Source: Bacillota bacterium (lineage in GTDB: Bacteria > Bacillota > Clostridia > Christensenellales > Aristaeellaceae). From it: DNA of 50,775 nucleotides. The notes under the pieces are model-generated. The model was given only the letters and a program-made list of their open reading frames with translations. It did no database searches and was not told the origin of the DNA. Positions 34,083 through 41,572 of the stretch are shown in pieces. The DNA is taken from positions 1 through 50,775 of the forward strand of contig JAEVYX010000038.1 in assembly GCA_023392515.1 (NCBI GenBank), in the 5' to 3' direction. The position numbers were made by a program, and so were the translations under genes. The first letter of the stretch is position 1. Each line of letters begins with the position of its first letter.

Positions 34083-35536
34083 GGTGCGGCCAGAATGGCT
34101 TCCCCGACCCCCTGCAGAGTAAGCTTCGGGCGCAGAGCGGGTAGAAGCACCGTGTCCCCCTTTTTCAGTTCCAGCGCATCCCCTTCCCAGGTGAGCAGCA
34201 GCGTGCTGAGCGCTGTTAGGCAGGAAAAGTGCCTGGGATCGCAAGGCAGGACAAGGTCGCTGGAAACATGAAGCCTGTCCAGGGTAAAAATATCGTTTTC
34301 AAGAAGGCGTACAGCACCCTTGTCCGGCGTCCGGGGCACAGGCTCCAGCTGGAAGTCCAAGTCTGTCACATCCAAAGCCTTTTCTATGTGCAGGGGGCGC
34401 TTCTCCCCTTTTTCATCCTGCCGGTCCCAATCGTAAAATCGATAAGTGACGTCGCTGGACTGCTGGATTTCATAGAGCACAATGCCCGCGCCGATGGCAT
34501 GTACACAGCCAGCGGGGATAAAGCACACATCCCCTTCCTTCACCTTTACCCGGCGCAAAAGCGGCTCCACCGCTGCCCCTAGCCGGACGGCCTCTTCAAG
34601 CTGCTCCCTGGTGGTTCCGGGCATAATGCCGTATATCAGCTCCGCATCGGGTGCGGCGGACAGTATGATCCAGGCTTCGGTCTTCCCCAGCTTGCCCCCT
34701 TCGTTTGCGGCAGCGTAGGCGTCCGTGGGATGCACTTGCACGCTGAGTGCCTCCCGGGCATCCAGGAGCTTTAAAAGCAGCGGGAACGGCCCTTTTATTG
34801 CCGTACCCTGAACCTTTTCCCCATAAGCTAAAAGTAGCTCATCCAGGCCCTCCCCGGACAATGTGCGGCTGACCTGCCCGGGGATGACGCTCATTTCCAT
34901 GCTTTCGCCGGTGCGGTCATCCGGAATATCCTTGCCGAAAAGCCGTTTCAAATTATCCCCGCCCCAGGGCGTATCCTTCCCGTGACGGAAGGCCGGGCGC
35001 ATTTTCAGGGGCAGAAGCGGGCAGTTCTCCGTTACGGCAATTTCGTAACATTCATACGGGGTGATCCGCTCGTCAAAATACACCTTACCCACATTGCGCA
35101 TACCGATCCGCTCATAAAGCGCCATCGCCTTCAGGTTGCGGGAATAGGTGTCCAGGCGCAGGCAGTCGCAGCCCATTTCCCCCGCGATGCGCATAACCTC
35201 CGCCATGGCGGCCTTGCCGACCCCCCTGCCCTGGCAGGAGGAGGCTACCACAAGCCGGTGCATGGCTGCCGGGCGCACGCCCAGGTGCCACACCAGGGAA
35301 TCGTATTGGGGGGGCTGCTCCTGGTTGATGGTGAAGGCGGCCACGGGCGAATCGTCCTCCAGCATCAGGTACAGGTTTTCATCCTCCAAATCCTGGGCCA
35401 ATACGGTTTCGTTGGGATATACCTCCCAGCGCCACTGGTCCAGGCCCCGCTTTTCCATGTCCGCAATGCCGTCCTCAAACAAACGGCACAGCACCTTCAT
35501 GTCGCTTTCCTGCGCCTTGCGTGTTTCCATGCTCAT
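34073..35536 (-). CDS. Fusion of GNAT N-acetyltransferase and type I phosphomannose isomerase
   Basis: A 487-residue two-domain protein. Residues 1 to about 168 are a GNAT domain with the acetyl-CoA loop CQGRGVGKAA (101-110) and LRLDTYSRNLKAMALYERIGM. Residues about 172-487 are a type I mannose-6-phosphate isomerase that begins LLPLKMRPAFRHGKDTPWGG. Its zinc ligands are all visible: Gln267 and His269 (SVQVHP), Glu287 (GKTEAW) and His346 (CVHAIG). The isomerase interconverts fructose-6-P and mannose-6-P; the acetyltransferase substrate is unknown. The join is in frame, with no sign of a sequencing shift. The start overlaps the exporter stop (ATGA), with GGAGG upstream. Confidence 0.9.
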   Translation of the reverse strand: MSMETRKAQESDMKVLCRLFEDGIADMEKRGLDQWRWEVYPNETVLAQDLEDENLYLMLEDDSPVAAFTINQEQPPQYDSLVWHLGVRPAAMHRLVVASSCQGRGVGKAAMAEVMRIAGEMGCDCLRLDTYSRNLKAMALYERIGMRNVGKVYFDERITPYECYEIAVTENCPLLPLKMRPAFRHGKDTPWGGDNLKRLFGKDIPDDRTGESMEMSVIPGQVSRTLSGEGLDELLLAYGEKVQGTAIKGPFPLLLKLLDAREALSVQVHPTDAYAAANEGGKLGKTEAWIILSAAPDAELIYGIMPGTTREQLEEAVRLGAAVEPLLRRVKVKEGDVCFIPAGCVHAIGAGIVLYEIQQSSDVTYRFYDWDRQDEKGEKRPLHIEKALDVTDLDFQLEPVPRTPDKGAVRLLENDIFTLDRLHVSSDLVLPCDPRHFSCLTALSTLLLTWEGDALELKKGDTVLLPALRPKLTLQGVGEAILAAPRV

Positions 35537-37293
35537 GACACCGCCTCCGTATACATGTGGTACAGGTGATAATATACGCCTTTTTTATCCATCAGTTCCC
35601 GGTGTGTCCCCTGCTCCTCCACGCCCTTGTCCGTCAATACCCAAATGACCGTGGCGTTGCGGATGGTGGTCAGCCGGTGGGCAATGGTGAAGGTAGTCCG
35701 GCCCTTGGCCAGCTTTTCAAGCGAAGTCTGGACGATGCGCTCGCTTTCGTTGTCCAGCGCGGAGGTTGCCTCATCCAGGATGAGTATGGGCGGGTTTTTG
35801 AGGAATACCCGGGCGATGGAAATCCGCTGCTTCTGCCCGCCGGAAAGCTTTACACCCCGTTCGCCCACAAAGGTCTCATACCCATCGGGCAGCTGTGCGA
35901 TAAAGTCATGAGCACCGGCTTGACGGGCGGCCGCCTCCACCTCCTGGCGGGTGGCACCGGGCTTGCCATAGGCAATGTTGTCGTACACGGTGCCGGAAAA
36001 CAGGTATACCTCCTGCTGCACCATGCCGATGCTTTCCCGAAGGCTGTGCTGGGTGAGGCTGCGGATGTCCTTGCCGTCTACGGTGATGCAGCCCTCCGTC
36101 ACATCGTAAAACCTGGGGATCAGGTTGCAAAGGGTGCTCTTGCCGCTGCCGGACGGCCCTACCAGGGCCACGTTTTCCCCCGCCTTCACCTTCAGGTTCA
36201 GGTTCCCCAGCACCTGCTTTCCGTCGTCGGCGTAATGGAAGCTCACGTTTTCAAAGCCGATCTCGCCCTTTACGTCCTTCAATTCCCCTGCGTCCGGATC
36301 ATCCACAATCTCCTTGGGGGCATCCATAATCTGGCAAAACCGTTCAATTCCCGTCATGCCCCGCTGAAACTGCTCCGTAAACTCCACAATGCGCCGGATG
36401 GAAGTCAAAAGCGTGGATACATACAGGAGATAGGCCATATAATCCGCCGCGTTGATCTGGCCGCCGATGATGAACAGCGCCCCCGCCACCACCACCAGGA
36501 TGTACATCAGCCCGTCAAAAACCCTTGTGGTGGTGTGAAAGCCGGCCATGGCCTTGTAGGCCACCCGCTTGATGCGCAGAAAGCTCTGGTTGCCCTCTTC
36601 GAACTTCTCTTCCTCGATGGGCTCGTTGGCAAAGGATTTTACCACCCGGATGCCGAGCAGGCTGTCCTCCACCTGGGAATTGAGTTCGCCTACCTGGTGG
36701 CGGGAATCCATAAAGGCGGCCCGCATGCGCTTGTTGAACCGCCTTGTAAAGTACAGCATCAGGGGCAGCATGGCGAACACCATCAGCGTAAGCCAGATAT
36801 TCATACCCGACAGGATCACAAAGGAGACGGTGATCTTGATCGCCGCAATGAAAAACTCCTCCGGGCAGTGGTGGGCGAACTCCGTCACCTCAAACAGGTC
36901 GCTGGTGATGCGGGCCATGATCTGTCCCACCTTGGTGTTGCTGTAATACGAGAAGGACAGCTGCTGCAGGTGGGAAAACAGGTCCCGGCGCATGTCCGTT
37001 TCAATACGGCTGCCCATGATATGGCCCACTGAAGCCATGTAATAATTGGCGGCGGCATCCACAATCCGAAGGGCCACATACAGCCCGCCCAGCCGCAGTA
37101 CGTACCCTGCCGTCAGGGATACCGCGTCATAAATCGCCAGGTTGGTGATGCTGCGCACGATCAGCGGCAGTGCAAGCTCACACAGCGTAGTCAAAGCGGC
37201 GCAGCACAGGTCAAAGGCCAGGGTACGCCGGTATTTGCGAAAGTAGGGCAGAAATCTTTTCATGAGGGGGAGGGGTTTCATAGCGGTGGCCAT
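35533..37293 (-). CDS. ABC exporter half-transporter (fused membrane and ATPase domains)
   Basis: A 586-residue protein with six membrane helices (about 1-320) and a C-terminal ATPase: Walker A GPSGSGKST, signature LSGGQKQRISIARVFL, Walker B ILILDEATSALD and the H-loop IAHRLTT. It resembles MsbA/BmrA-type homodimeric exporters of lipids or drugs. The start is uncertain. ATG 37293 gives a normal-length protein, but its AAAGGA is 13 bases away. The frame stays open upstream to 37476, encoding a Lys/Gln-rich stretch that starts with three seven-residue repeats. It is coupled to the downstream isomerase fusion. Confidence 0.9.
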   Translation of the reverse strand: MATAMKPLPLMKRFLPYFRKYRRTLAFDLCCAALTTLCELALPLIVRSITNLAIYDAVSLTAGYVLRLGGLYVALRIVDAAANYYMASVGHIMGSRIETDMRRDLFSHLQQLSFSYYSNTKVGQIMARITSDLFEVTEFAHHCPEEFFIAAIKITVSFVILSGMNIWLTLMVFAMLPLMLYFTRRFNKRMRAAFMDSRHQVGELNSQVEDSLLGIRVVKSFANEPIEEEKFEEGNQSFLRIKRVAYKAMAGFHTTTRVFDGLMYILVVVAGALFIIGGQINAADYMAYLLYVSTLLTSIRRIVEFTEQFQRGMTGIERFCQIMDAPKEIVDDPDAGELKDVKGEIGFENVSFHYADDGKQVLGNLNLKVKAGENVALVGPSGSGKSTLCNLIPRFYDVTEGCITVDGKDIRSLTQHSLRESIGMVQQEVYLFSGTVYDNIAYGKPGATRQEVEAAARQAGAHDFIAQLPDGYETFVGERGVKLSGGQKQRISIARVFLKNPPILILDEATSALDNESERIVQTSLEKLAKGRTTFTIAHRLTTIRNATVIWVLTDKGVEEQGTHRELMDKKGVYYHLYHMYTEAVS

Positions 37294-37421
37294 GTGGGGG
37301 CATTCATCCTTTCGTGATGTCGGCGGGCAAAACGCACACTCCTGCGCGTGCGCAGCCTTCTGCTTTTGTTTCGTTTGCTCTTGTTTAGTTTTCTTTACTT
37401 TTCTTTTCTTTTCTTTGTTTT

Positions 37422-37503
37422 TTATTGCAATCATTTTTGGAGTTATTGCAAACATTTTCCGGGTTATTGCATGCAATAACCGATAATTGTCGACATTTTC
37501 CGG
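37422..37503. repeat. Tandem 21-bp repeats with a perfect 20-bp palindrome
   Basis: Units beginning TTATTGCA start at 37422, 37443 and 37464, exactly 21 bp apart, and a diverged fourth unit starts at 37484. The third unit forms a perfect 20-bp palindrome, 37462-37481 (half-site GGTTATTGCA). Between the repeats and the exporter gene lies a strand-biased A/T-rich tract (37370-37425). This may be a regulator-binding array for the exporter or part of an N-terminal extension. Confidence 0.6.
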
Positions 37504-37524
37504 TGGAGTACTCCCAGAAGCATG

Positions 37525-38142
37525 CTAATTCTCGATCTGGATCAGCTGTGCCAATTTCGTCAGCGAAGAAAAAACCTCCTCGTCCATTTTGGGGGCGGTC
37601 ATGGCATACAGGGCGCTTTGTCCCCTCACATGCAGGCGGATCTTCGTACCGCTTTCCATGCGCACGGCGGTCATGCCCGCCAGGGCGCCCGTCAGGTTCT
37701 GGCCCAGGGACAACCCATCCTGGCCCAGGAGGGTTAACGCGTCCGCCGGGTAGATGCTTTGCGCCGTCACTTCCTGGCCGTATGCCGTTTCATACCGCAG
37801 CGTAACCACCCGGGCAAAGGCTCCCTCATAGGCCAGGTCATTGGCAAGGCCGTCCACGAAACGCAGGTCCGGGCTTTGCGCAAAGCTTAAAACAGGGGCG
37901 GGAAAGCCTTCCATCAGGCTCCCCACTTCGGCAGCCGAGGTTATTTTTTGCGGGCTGCTTGGTGAAAGAACCGTCTGGGCCGGTTGTGTCGCCTGCGCGG
38001 TTTGCTCCACCTCCTCCGGCACCTCTGCCAGAATAACGACAAGATAAAAGGCGGCTACGCAAAATAGCACAAACAACAACATGGCCACCCGCTCCAAGAT
38101 TCGGCGCAGCCTATGCTTTTTCTCTTTTTCAGGTGTGGACAT
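37525..38142 (-). CDS. Conserved hypothetical protein with one N-terminal membrane helix
   Basis: A 205-residue protein. A short basic N terminus (KEKKHRLRRILERV) precedes one hydrophobic helix (AMLLFVLFCVAAFYLVVIL), and then an extracytoplasmic domain of about 160 residues with a Gln/Thr/Ser-rich linker. The topology is type II (N terminus inside). I do not recognise a family. The start at 38142 sits right after CCGGAGGTAAGA. The gene originally followed the zinc-ribbon gene directly; a multi-hairpin insertion now separates them. Confidence 0.65.
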   Translation of the reverse strand: MSTPEKEKKHRLRRILERVAMLLFVLFCVAAFYLVVILAEVPEEVEQTAQATQPAQTVLSPSSPQKITSAAEVGSLMEGFPAPVLSFAQSPDLRFVDGLANDLAYEGAFARVVTLRYETAYGQEVTAQSIYPADALTLLGQDGLSLGQNLTGALAGMTAVRMESGTKIRLHVRGQSALYAMTAPKMDEEVFSSLTKLAQLIQIEN

Positions 38143-38382
38143 TCTTACCTCCGGTTAGAGTTTAGCGTGTCGAAAAAGTAGCTACGCCGCTTTTTCGAGT
38201 TTGCACCCTTCACCTGTGAGGATTGCTCACGGTCGGTGAAGGGTGTAAGGAAACCTTGCTACGCAAGGCTTCAGAAGCCACCGCGCATGTCGCTGGCTTC
38301 GGATTTACAGTCGGAGGGATCACCCCTCCGACACCTCCCAGAGGTTTTTAAACAGTCTGCATTCTTACCTCCGGTTAAAGTT
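38140..38382. mobile_element. Small multi-hairpin insertion flanked by 23-bp direct repeats (MITE-like)
   Basis: The 23-bp repeats at 38140-38162 and 38360-38382 differ at one base; they begin CATTCTTACCTCCGG. The 197 bp between them fold into five hairpins in a row: CGAAAAAG/CTTTTTCG (38171-38197), a 12-bp stem (38203-38214 with 38235-38246), CCTTGC/GCAAGG (38254-38268), GAAGCCA/TGGCTTC (38274-38300) and GTCGGAGGG/CCCTCCGAC (38310-38332). The repeats contain the stop codon of one gene and the ribosome-binding site and start of the next, so they look like a duplicated target. Confidence 0.6.
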
Positions 38383-39181
38383 CTTGAGGCTTGCACCGGC
38401 CTAAATCATCACCGAGCAGGCTGTCCAGCGCTTGCGTATCGCCGGCCATATCCCGGTGAAATGCGGCGTAGAAAGCCCTTGCCAGCCGGCTGCGCTCTTC
38501 ATAGGACAATAGCGGCTCCAACAGCATGGCGAAAAGCATCCTCGCGACGGGTTCCGCCAACAGGCGGGGCGCCTTGCCAAGCCCTGTGGAAAAGCCGAAA
38601 ATAGGCTTCATATAGCGGCTGTTGCCCCGCAAAAACAGCGTGATATAGTGTAGGCTCAGGCGCTCCAAATAATCCCGCAAAAAACCATCCGGATCGGGCG
38701 CAAACCCCAGGCAGCGGGTCAGCCGCTCCTCGTGGAACAATTCACGCAGCATGGCCTCCCGTTCCTTATCGGAATGGGACTTTGGCTCTTCAAAAATGTG
38801 CAGGATATAGCTCTTGATAACGGAAAAGTCCACCCGGCGTCCATCCCGCTCATGAAGGCGTCCATGCAGCAAAAGCGCCATCTGAACTTTTAAGTCCTGG
38901 GGCGCGGCTTTTTCTGCTTCCAATAGCAGCATATACTTTTTGCCGGGATCTTTCTCCCCCTCCGCACGCAATAGCAGGGCAGCGGGGTCCCCTTCCTTGG
39001 GGGCGGCCGTCTGCGGGGTGCATGGAACCGCCGGCTGCACTCCCGGTTTTAAAATCACAGCCCGGCCATTTTTTTCCGGAACAAGAGCCTGCGCACAATA
39101 AGGGCAGGTAAAAGGCTGAAGGGGCCGATCCTCCTCCACTTCCAACCGTCCGCCGCAGCCGGGGCAGATGAGCGGCATCAT
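38375..39181 (-). CDS. Zinc-ribbon protein of unknown function
   Basis: A 268-residue protein. The N terminus has a four-Cys zinc ribbon, CPGCGGRLEV and then CPYCAQAL. A linker follows, and then a mostly helical C-terminal domain of about 190 residues with ALLLRAEGEKDPGKKYMLLLEAEKAAP (tetratricopeptide-like helix pattern). I do not recognise a named family. The start at 39181 gives the normal MMPLICPGCGG opening, with GGAAGG upstream. An alternative ATG at 39226 also has a good GGGAGG and would add 15 residues. It is divergent from iscR. Confidence 0.65.
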   Translation of the reverse strand: MMPLICPGCGGRLEVEEDRPLQPFTCPYCAQALVPEKNGRAVILKPGVQPAVPCTPQTAAPKEGDPAALLLRAEGEKDPGKKYMLLLEAEKAAPQDLKVQMALLLHGRLHERDGRRVDFSVIKSYILHIFEEPKSHSDKEREAMLRELFHEERLTRCLGFAPDPDGFLRDYLERLSLHYITLFLRGNSRYMKPIFGFSTGLGKAPRLLAEPVARMLFAMLLEPLLSYEERSRLARAFYAAFHRDMAGDTQALDSLLGDDLGRCKPQEL

Positions 39182-39296
39182 ATGCGTCCCACCTTCCGTG
39201 AAATATTCCATTCCATAGTATACCATACATTTTTCCTCCCTCAAAGCACCCGGGGAGAAAAACAGCGCCAGGCCTGATAAAATGTAAATTGCCCTA

Positions 39297-39356
39297 TTGA
39301 CAAATAAATAGCGCCATGTTAACATGAGTCGAAAACCCGATTGATTTAGTAGGGAT
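39297..39356 (+). promoter_or_regulatory. iscR promoter with candidate Rrf2-type operator
   Basis: TTGACA (39297-39302), 17 bp, TAACAT (39320-39325). Just downstream, 39335-39356 holds an imperfect inverted repeat with arms ACCCGATT and TAGTAGGG, at a place where IscR could bind to repress its own operon. The operator call is inference. Confidence 0.6.
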
Positions 39357-39373
39357 TGAAGGAGGGCCTCGGC

Positions 39374-39790
39374 ATGAAGTTGTCTACCCGCGGGAAATAT
39401 GGCCTGTATGCTATGTTTTACCTGGCGACCCAGGCAGGCAACGGCCCGCAGCCTTTAAAGGCAATTGCGGAAATCGGCGTGCCGGAGCAATACCTGGAAC
39501 AGCTGCTGGGCAACCTGCGCAGGGCGGGGCTGGTCACCACCGTGCGGGGCGTCCAGGGCGGATACCAACTGGCCAGGGATTCCGATCAGATTTCAGTAGG
39601 CGACATCATTGATGCCACAGAAGGCCCCCTGCATCTTTCGGAGTGCCTGCAGGACACGGAAAGCTGCCAAAAAAGCGGCGACTGTCCCGCAAGAAGGGTC
39701 TGGAGCCGCCTGACCAACCAAATCAACAACCTGTTGCAAGGCATCACCCTCAAGGATATGCTGACTCCCCAAAGCTGGGAAGAAGAATAA
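39374..39790 (+). CDS. iscR: Rrf2-family iron-sulfur regulator IscR
   Basis: A 138-residue winged-helix regulator that senses cluster demand. It starts MKLSTRGKYGLYAMFYLA, the Rrf2 N terminus, with the helix-turn-helix around QYLEQLLGNLRRAGLV. Three Cys in the segment ECLQDTESCQKSGDC match the [2Fe-2S] ligand pattern, so it should bind a cluster. The start at 39374 follows AAGGAGGG. It is 18 bases ahead of iscS in the iscR-iscS-iscU operon. Confidence 0.93.
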   Translation: MKLSTRGKYGLYAMFYLATQAGNGPQPLKAIAEIGVPEQYLEQLLGNLRRAGLVTTVRGVQGGYQLARDSDQISVGDIIDATEGPLHLSECLQDTESCQKSGDCPARRVWSRLTNQINNLLQGITLKDMLTPQSWEEE

Positions 39791-39808
39791 GTAAAGCGAG
39801 GCTTTCCT

Positions 39809-40969
39809 ATGAACCGGATTTATATGGACCACGCGGCAACCACCCCCACAAACCCCGAAGTAGTCAAGGCCATGCTGCCTTACTTTACCGAGACTTACGG
39901 CAACCCCAGCAGCATTCATTCCTTTGGCCGGGAAGCGAGAAAAGCGGTGGAGGCAGCCCGCAGGCAGGTAGCCGCGGCCATCCACTGCAAGCCGGAGGAG
40001 GTTTATTTTACCGCCGGCGGATCAGAAAGCGACAACTGGGCCATTAAGGGTACCGCTTTTGCAAAGCGCAAAAAGGGTAATCATATCATCACCAGCGCCA
40101 TTGAGCACCATGCGGTTTTGCACACCTGCCAATGGCTGCAGGGCCAGGGTTTTGACGTGACCTACCTGCCCGTAAACGAAGACGGCCTTGTTTCCCCCGA
40201 AGCGGTGGAAAAGGCCATTACCGATAAGACCATCCTGATTACCATCATGACGGCCAACAACGAAATCGGCACCATCGAGCCCATCGCCGAAATCGGGAAA
40301 ATAGCCAAGGCCCGCAATATCACCTTCCATACCGATGCGGTGCAGGCGGTGGGAGCCATTCCCGTGGATGTTGAGGCGTGGCAGGTGGATATGCTATCCA
40401 TGTCGGCCCACAAGTTCCACGGGCCCAAGGGTGTGGGCGCGCTGTACATCCGCAAGGGCGTACATCCCGACATTTTTTTGCAGGGCGGCGCTCAGGAGCG
40501 GGGCCAGCGTGCCGGTACGGAAAACCTGCCCGCCATTGTGGGCATGGGCGCGGCCATAGAGCTTGCGGTAAAGAACATGGACGAAAACGCCCGGCGGATC
40601 TCCGCTTTGCGGGACAAGCTGATCCACGGCATACTGGGCTCCATTCCTTACAGCCGTCTAAACGGCCCCTTTGAAAACCGGCTGCCCGGCAATGTGAATG
40701 TTTCGGTGCGCTACATCGAAGGCGAAGCGCTGCTTTTGCGCCTGGACCTGGCCGGCGTATCCGCCTCCAGCGGATCGGCCTGCACAAGCGGATCGCTGGA
40801 CCCCTCCCACGTGCTGCTGGCCATCGGCCTCCCCCACGAAATTGCCCACGGAAGCCTCAGGCTTTCTCTGGGGACGGACAACACCGAGGAAGACGTGGAT
40901 AAGGTGCTGGCCGTGCTGCCTGAAATTGTTGAAAACCTTCGGGCCATGTCGCCCCTGTTTAATAAGTGA
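39809..40969 (+). CDS. iscS: Cysteine desulfurase (IscS/NifS family)
   Basis: A 386-residue pyridoxal-phosphate enzyme that takes sulfur from cysteine for iron-sulfur assembly. It starts IYMDHAATTPTNPEV, and the cofactor Lys202 is in SMSAHKFHGPKG. The active-site loop SGSACTSGSLDPSHVL places the persulfide Cys at 325. The short group I loop layout (SSGSACTSG) is typical of NifS/IscS. It is followed 21 bases later by the scaffold gene. Confidence 0.96.
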   Translation: MNRIYMDHAATTPTNPEVVKAMLPYFTETYGNPSSIHSFGREARKAVEAARRQVAAAIHCKPEEVYFTAGGSESDNWAIKGTAFAKRKKGNHIITSAIEHHAVLHTCQWLQGQGFDVTYLPVNEDGLVSPEAVEKAITDKTILITIMTANNEIGTIEPIAEIGKIAKARNITFHTDAVQAVGAIPVDVEAWQVDMLSMSAHKFHGPKGVGALYIRKGVHPDIFLQGGAQERGQRAGTENLPAIVGMGAAIELAVKNMDENARRISALRDKLIHGILGSIPYSRLNGPFENRLPGNVNVSVRYIEGEALLLRLDLAGVSASSGSACTSGSLDPSHVLLAIGLPHEIAHGSLRLSLGTDNTEEDVDKVLAVLPEIVENLRAMSPLFNK

Positions 40970-40990
40970 TGTTATAAGGAGGAATGATTT

Positions 40991-41371
40991 ATGTTGTACA
41001 GTGATAAAGTTTGGGATCATTTTGAACATCCCCGGAATGTGGGCGAAATCGACAATCCCAGCGGCACCGGCACAGTCGGCAACGCCAAGTGCGGCGATAT
41101 CATGAAGATGGACATCGTTGTGGAAGGCGGCGTTATTACCGACGTTAAATTCAAAACCTTCGGTTGCGGCGCGGCAATTGCCACCAGCAGCATGGCTACG
41201 GAAATGGTAAAGGGTAAAACCCTGGACGAAGCGCTGCAATTGACAAACAAAGCTGTCATGGAAGCGCTGGACGGGCTGCCCCCGGTAAAGGTTCACTGCT
41301 CGCTCCTGGCGGAGCAGGCTATTCACGCCGCCATTGAGGATTATCAAAAAAAGCAGCAGGCACAAGCCTAA
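40991..41371 (+). CDS. iscU: Iron-sulfur cluster scaffold protein (IscU/NifU N-terminal type)
   Basis: A 126-residue scaffold on which clusters are built. The three cluster Cys are visible: Cys34 (NAKCGD, with Asp36), Cys59 (FGCGAAIA) and Cys103 (VHCSLLAE). It starts LYSDKVWDHFEHPRNVGEI, typical of Bacillota IscU. The ribosome-binding site AAGGAGGA is strong. It is the last gene of the iscRSU operon; a string of hairpins follows it. Confidence 0.96.
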   Translation: MLYSDKVWDHFEHPRNVGEIDNPSGTGTVGNAKCGDIMKMDIVVEGGVITDVKFKTFGCGAAIATSSMATEMVKGKTLDEALQLTNKAVMEALDGLPPVKVHCSLLAEQAIHAAIEDYQKKQQAQA

Positions 41372-41422
41372 AGTAACCGGCTGACACCGGGAAAGGAAAG
41401 CGGCTGTTTTACTGAAGAACCT

Positions 41423-41543
41423 ATGGGGGGCCTTCAGCCCCCATACCCCTGACCAAAGGGCATTGCCCTTTGGATTCCCTTATATGGGATTCTTAAGGGA
41501 TGAAATCCCTTAAGCAGGGGGTTCGGGGGGCAGCGCCCCCTGC
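41423..41543. repeat. Palindromic intergenic repeat, family B, copy 2 (four hairpins)
   Basis: Four hairpins in a row: GGGGGC/GCCCCC (41426-41442), CCAAAGGGC/GCCCTTTGG (41453-41473), CTTAAGGGAT/ATCCCTTAAG (41492-41514) and GCAGGGGG/CCCCCTGC (41514-41543) with an inner GGGGGGC/GCGCCCCC. The second and fourth resemble the two hairpins at 34027-34082. They fill the gap between iscU and hflX. Confidence 0.7.
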
Positions 41544-41572
41544 CGTTCCTATCAGGAAGCGCCGCATTTTGC

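Noticed and set aside
34073..35536. Frameshift or missed stop joining two genes
   Set aside because: The frame is continuous, both domains are complete, and there is no internal ribosome-binding site and start at the junction. A natural fusion is the simpler reading.
35557..37032. Plus-strand open frame of 491 codons
   Set aside because: It is antisense to the ABC exporter, whose domains and motifs are unmistakable. The antisense frame is open because of the high GC third positions and has no ribosome-binding site or recognisable domain.
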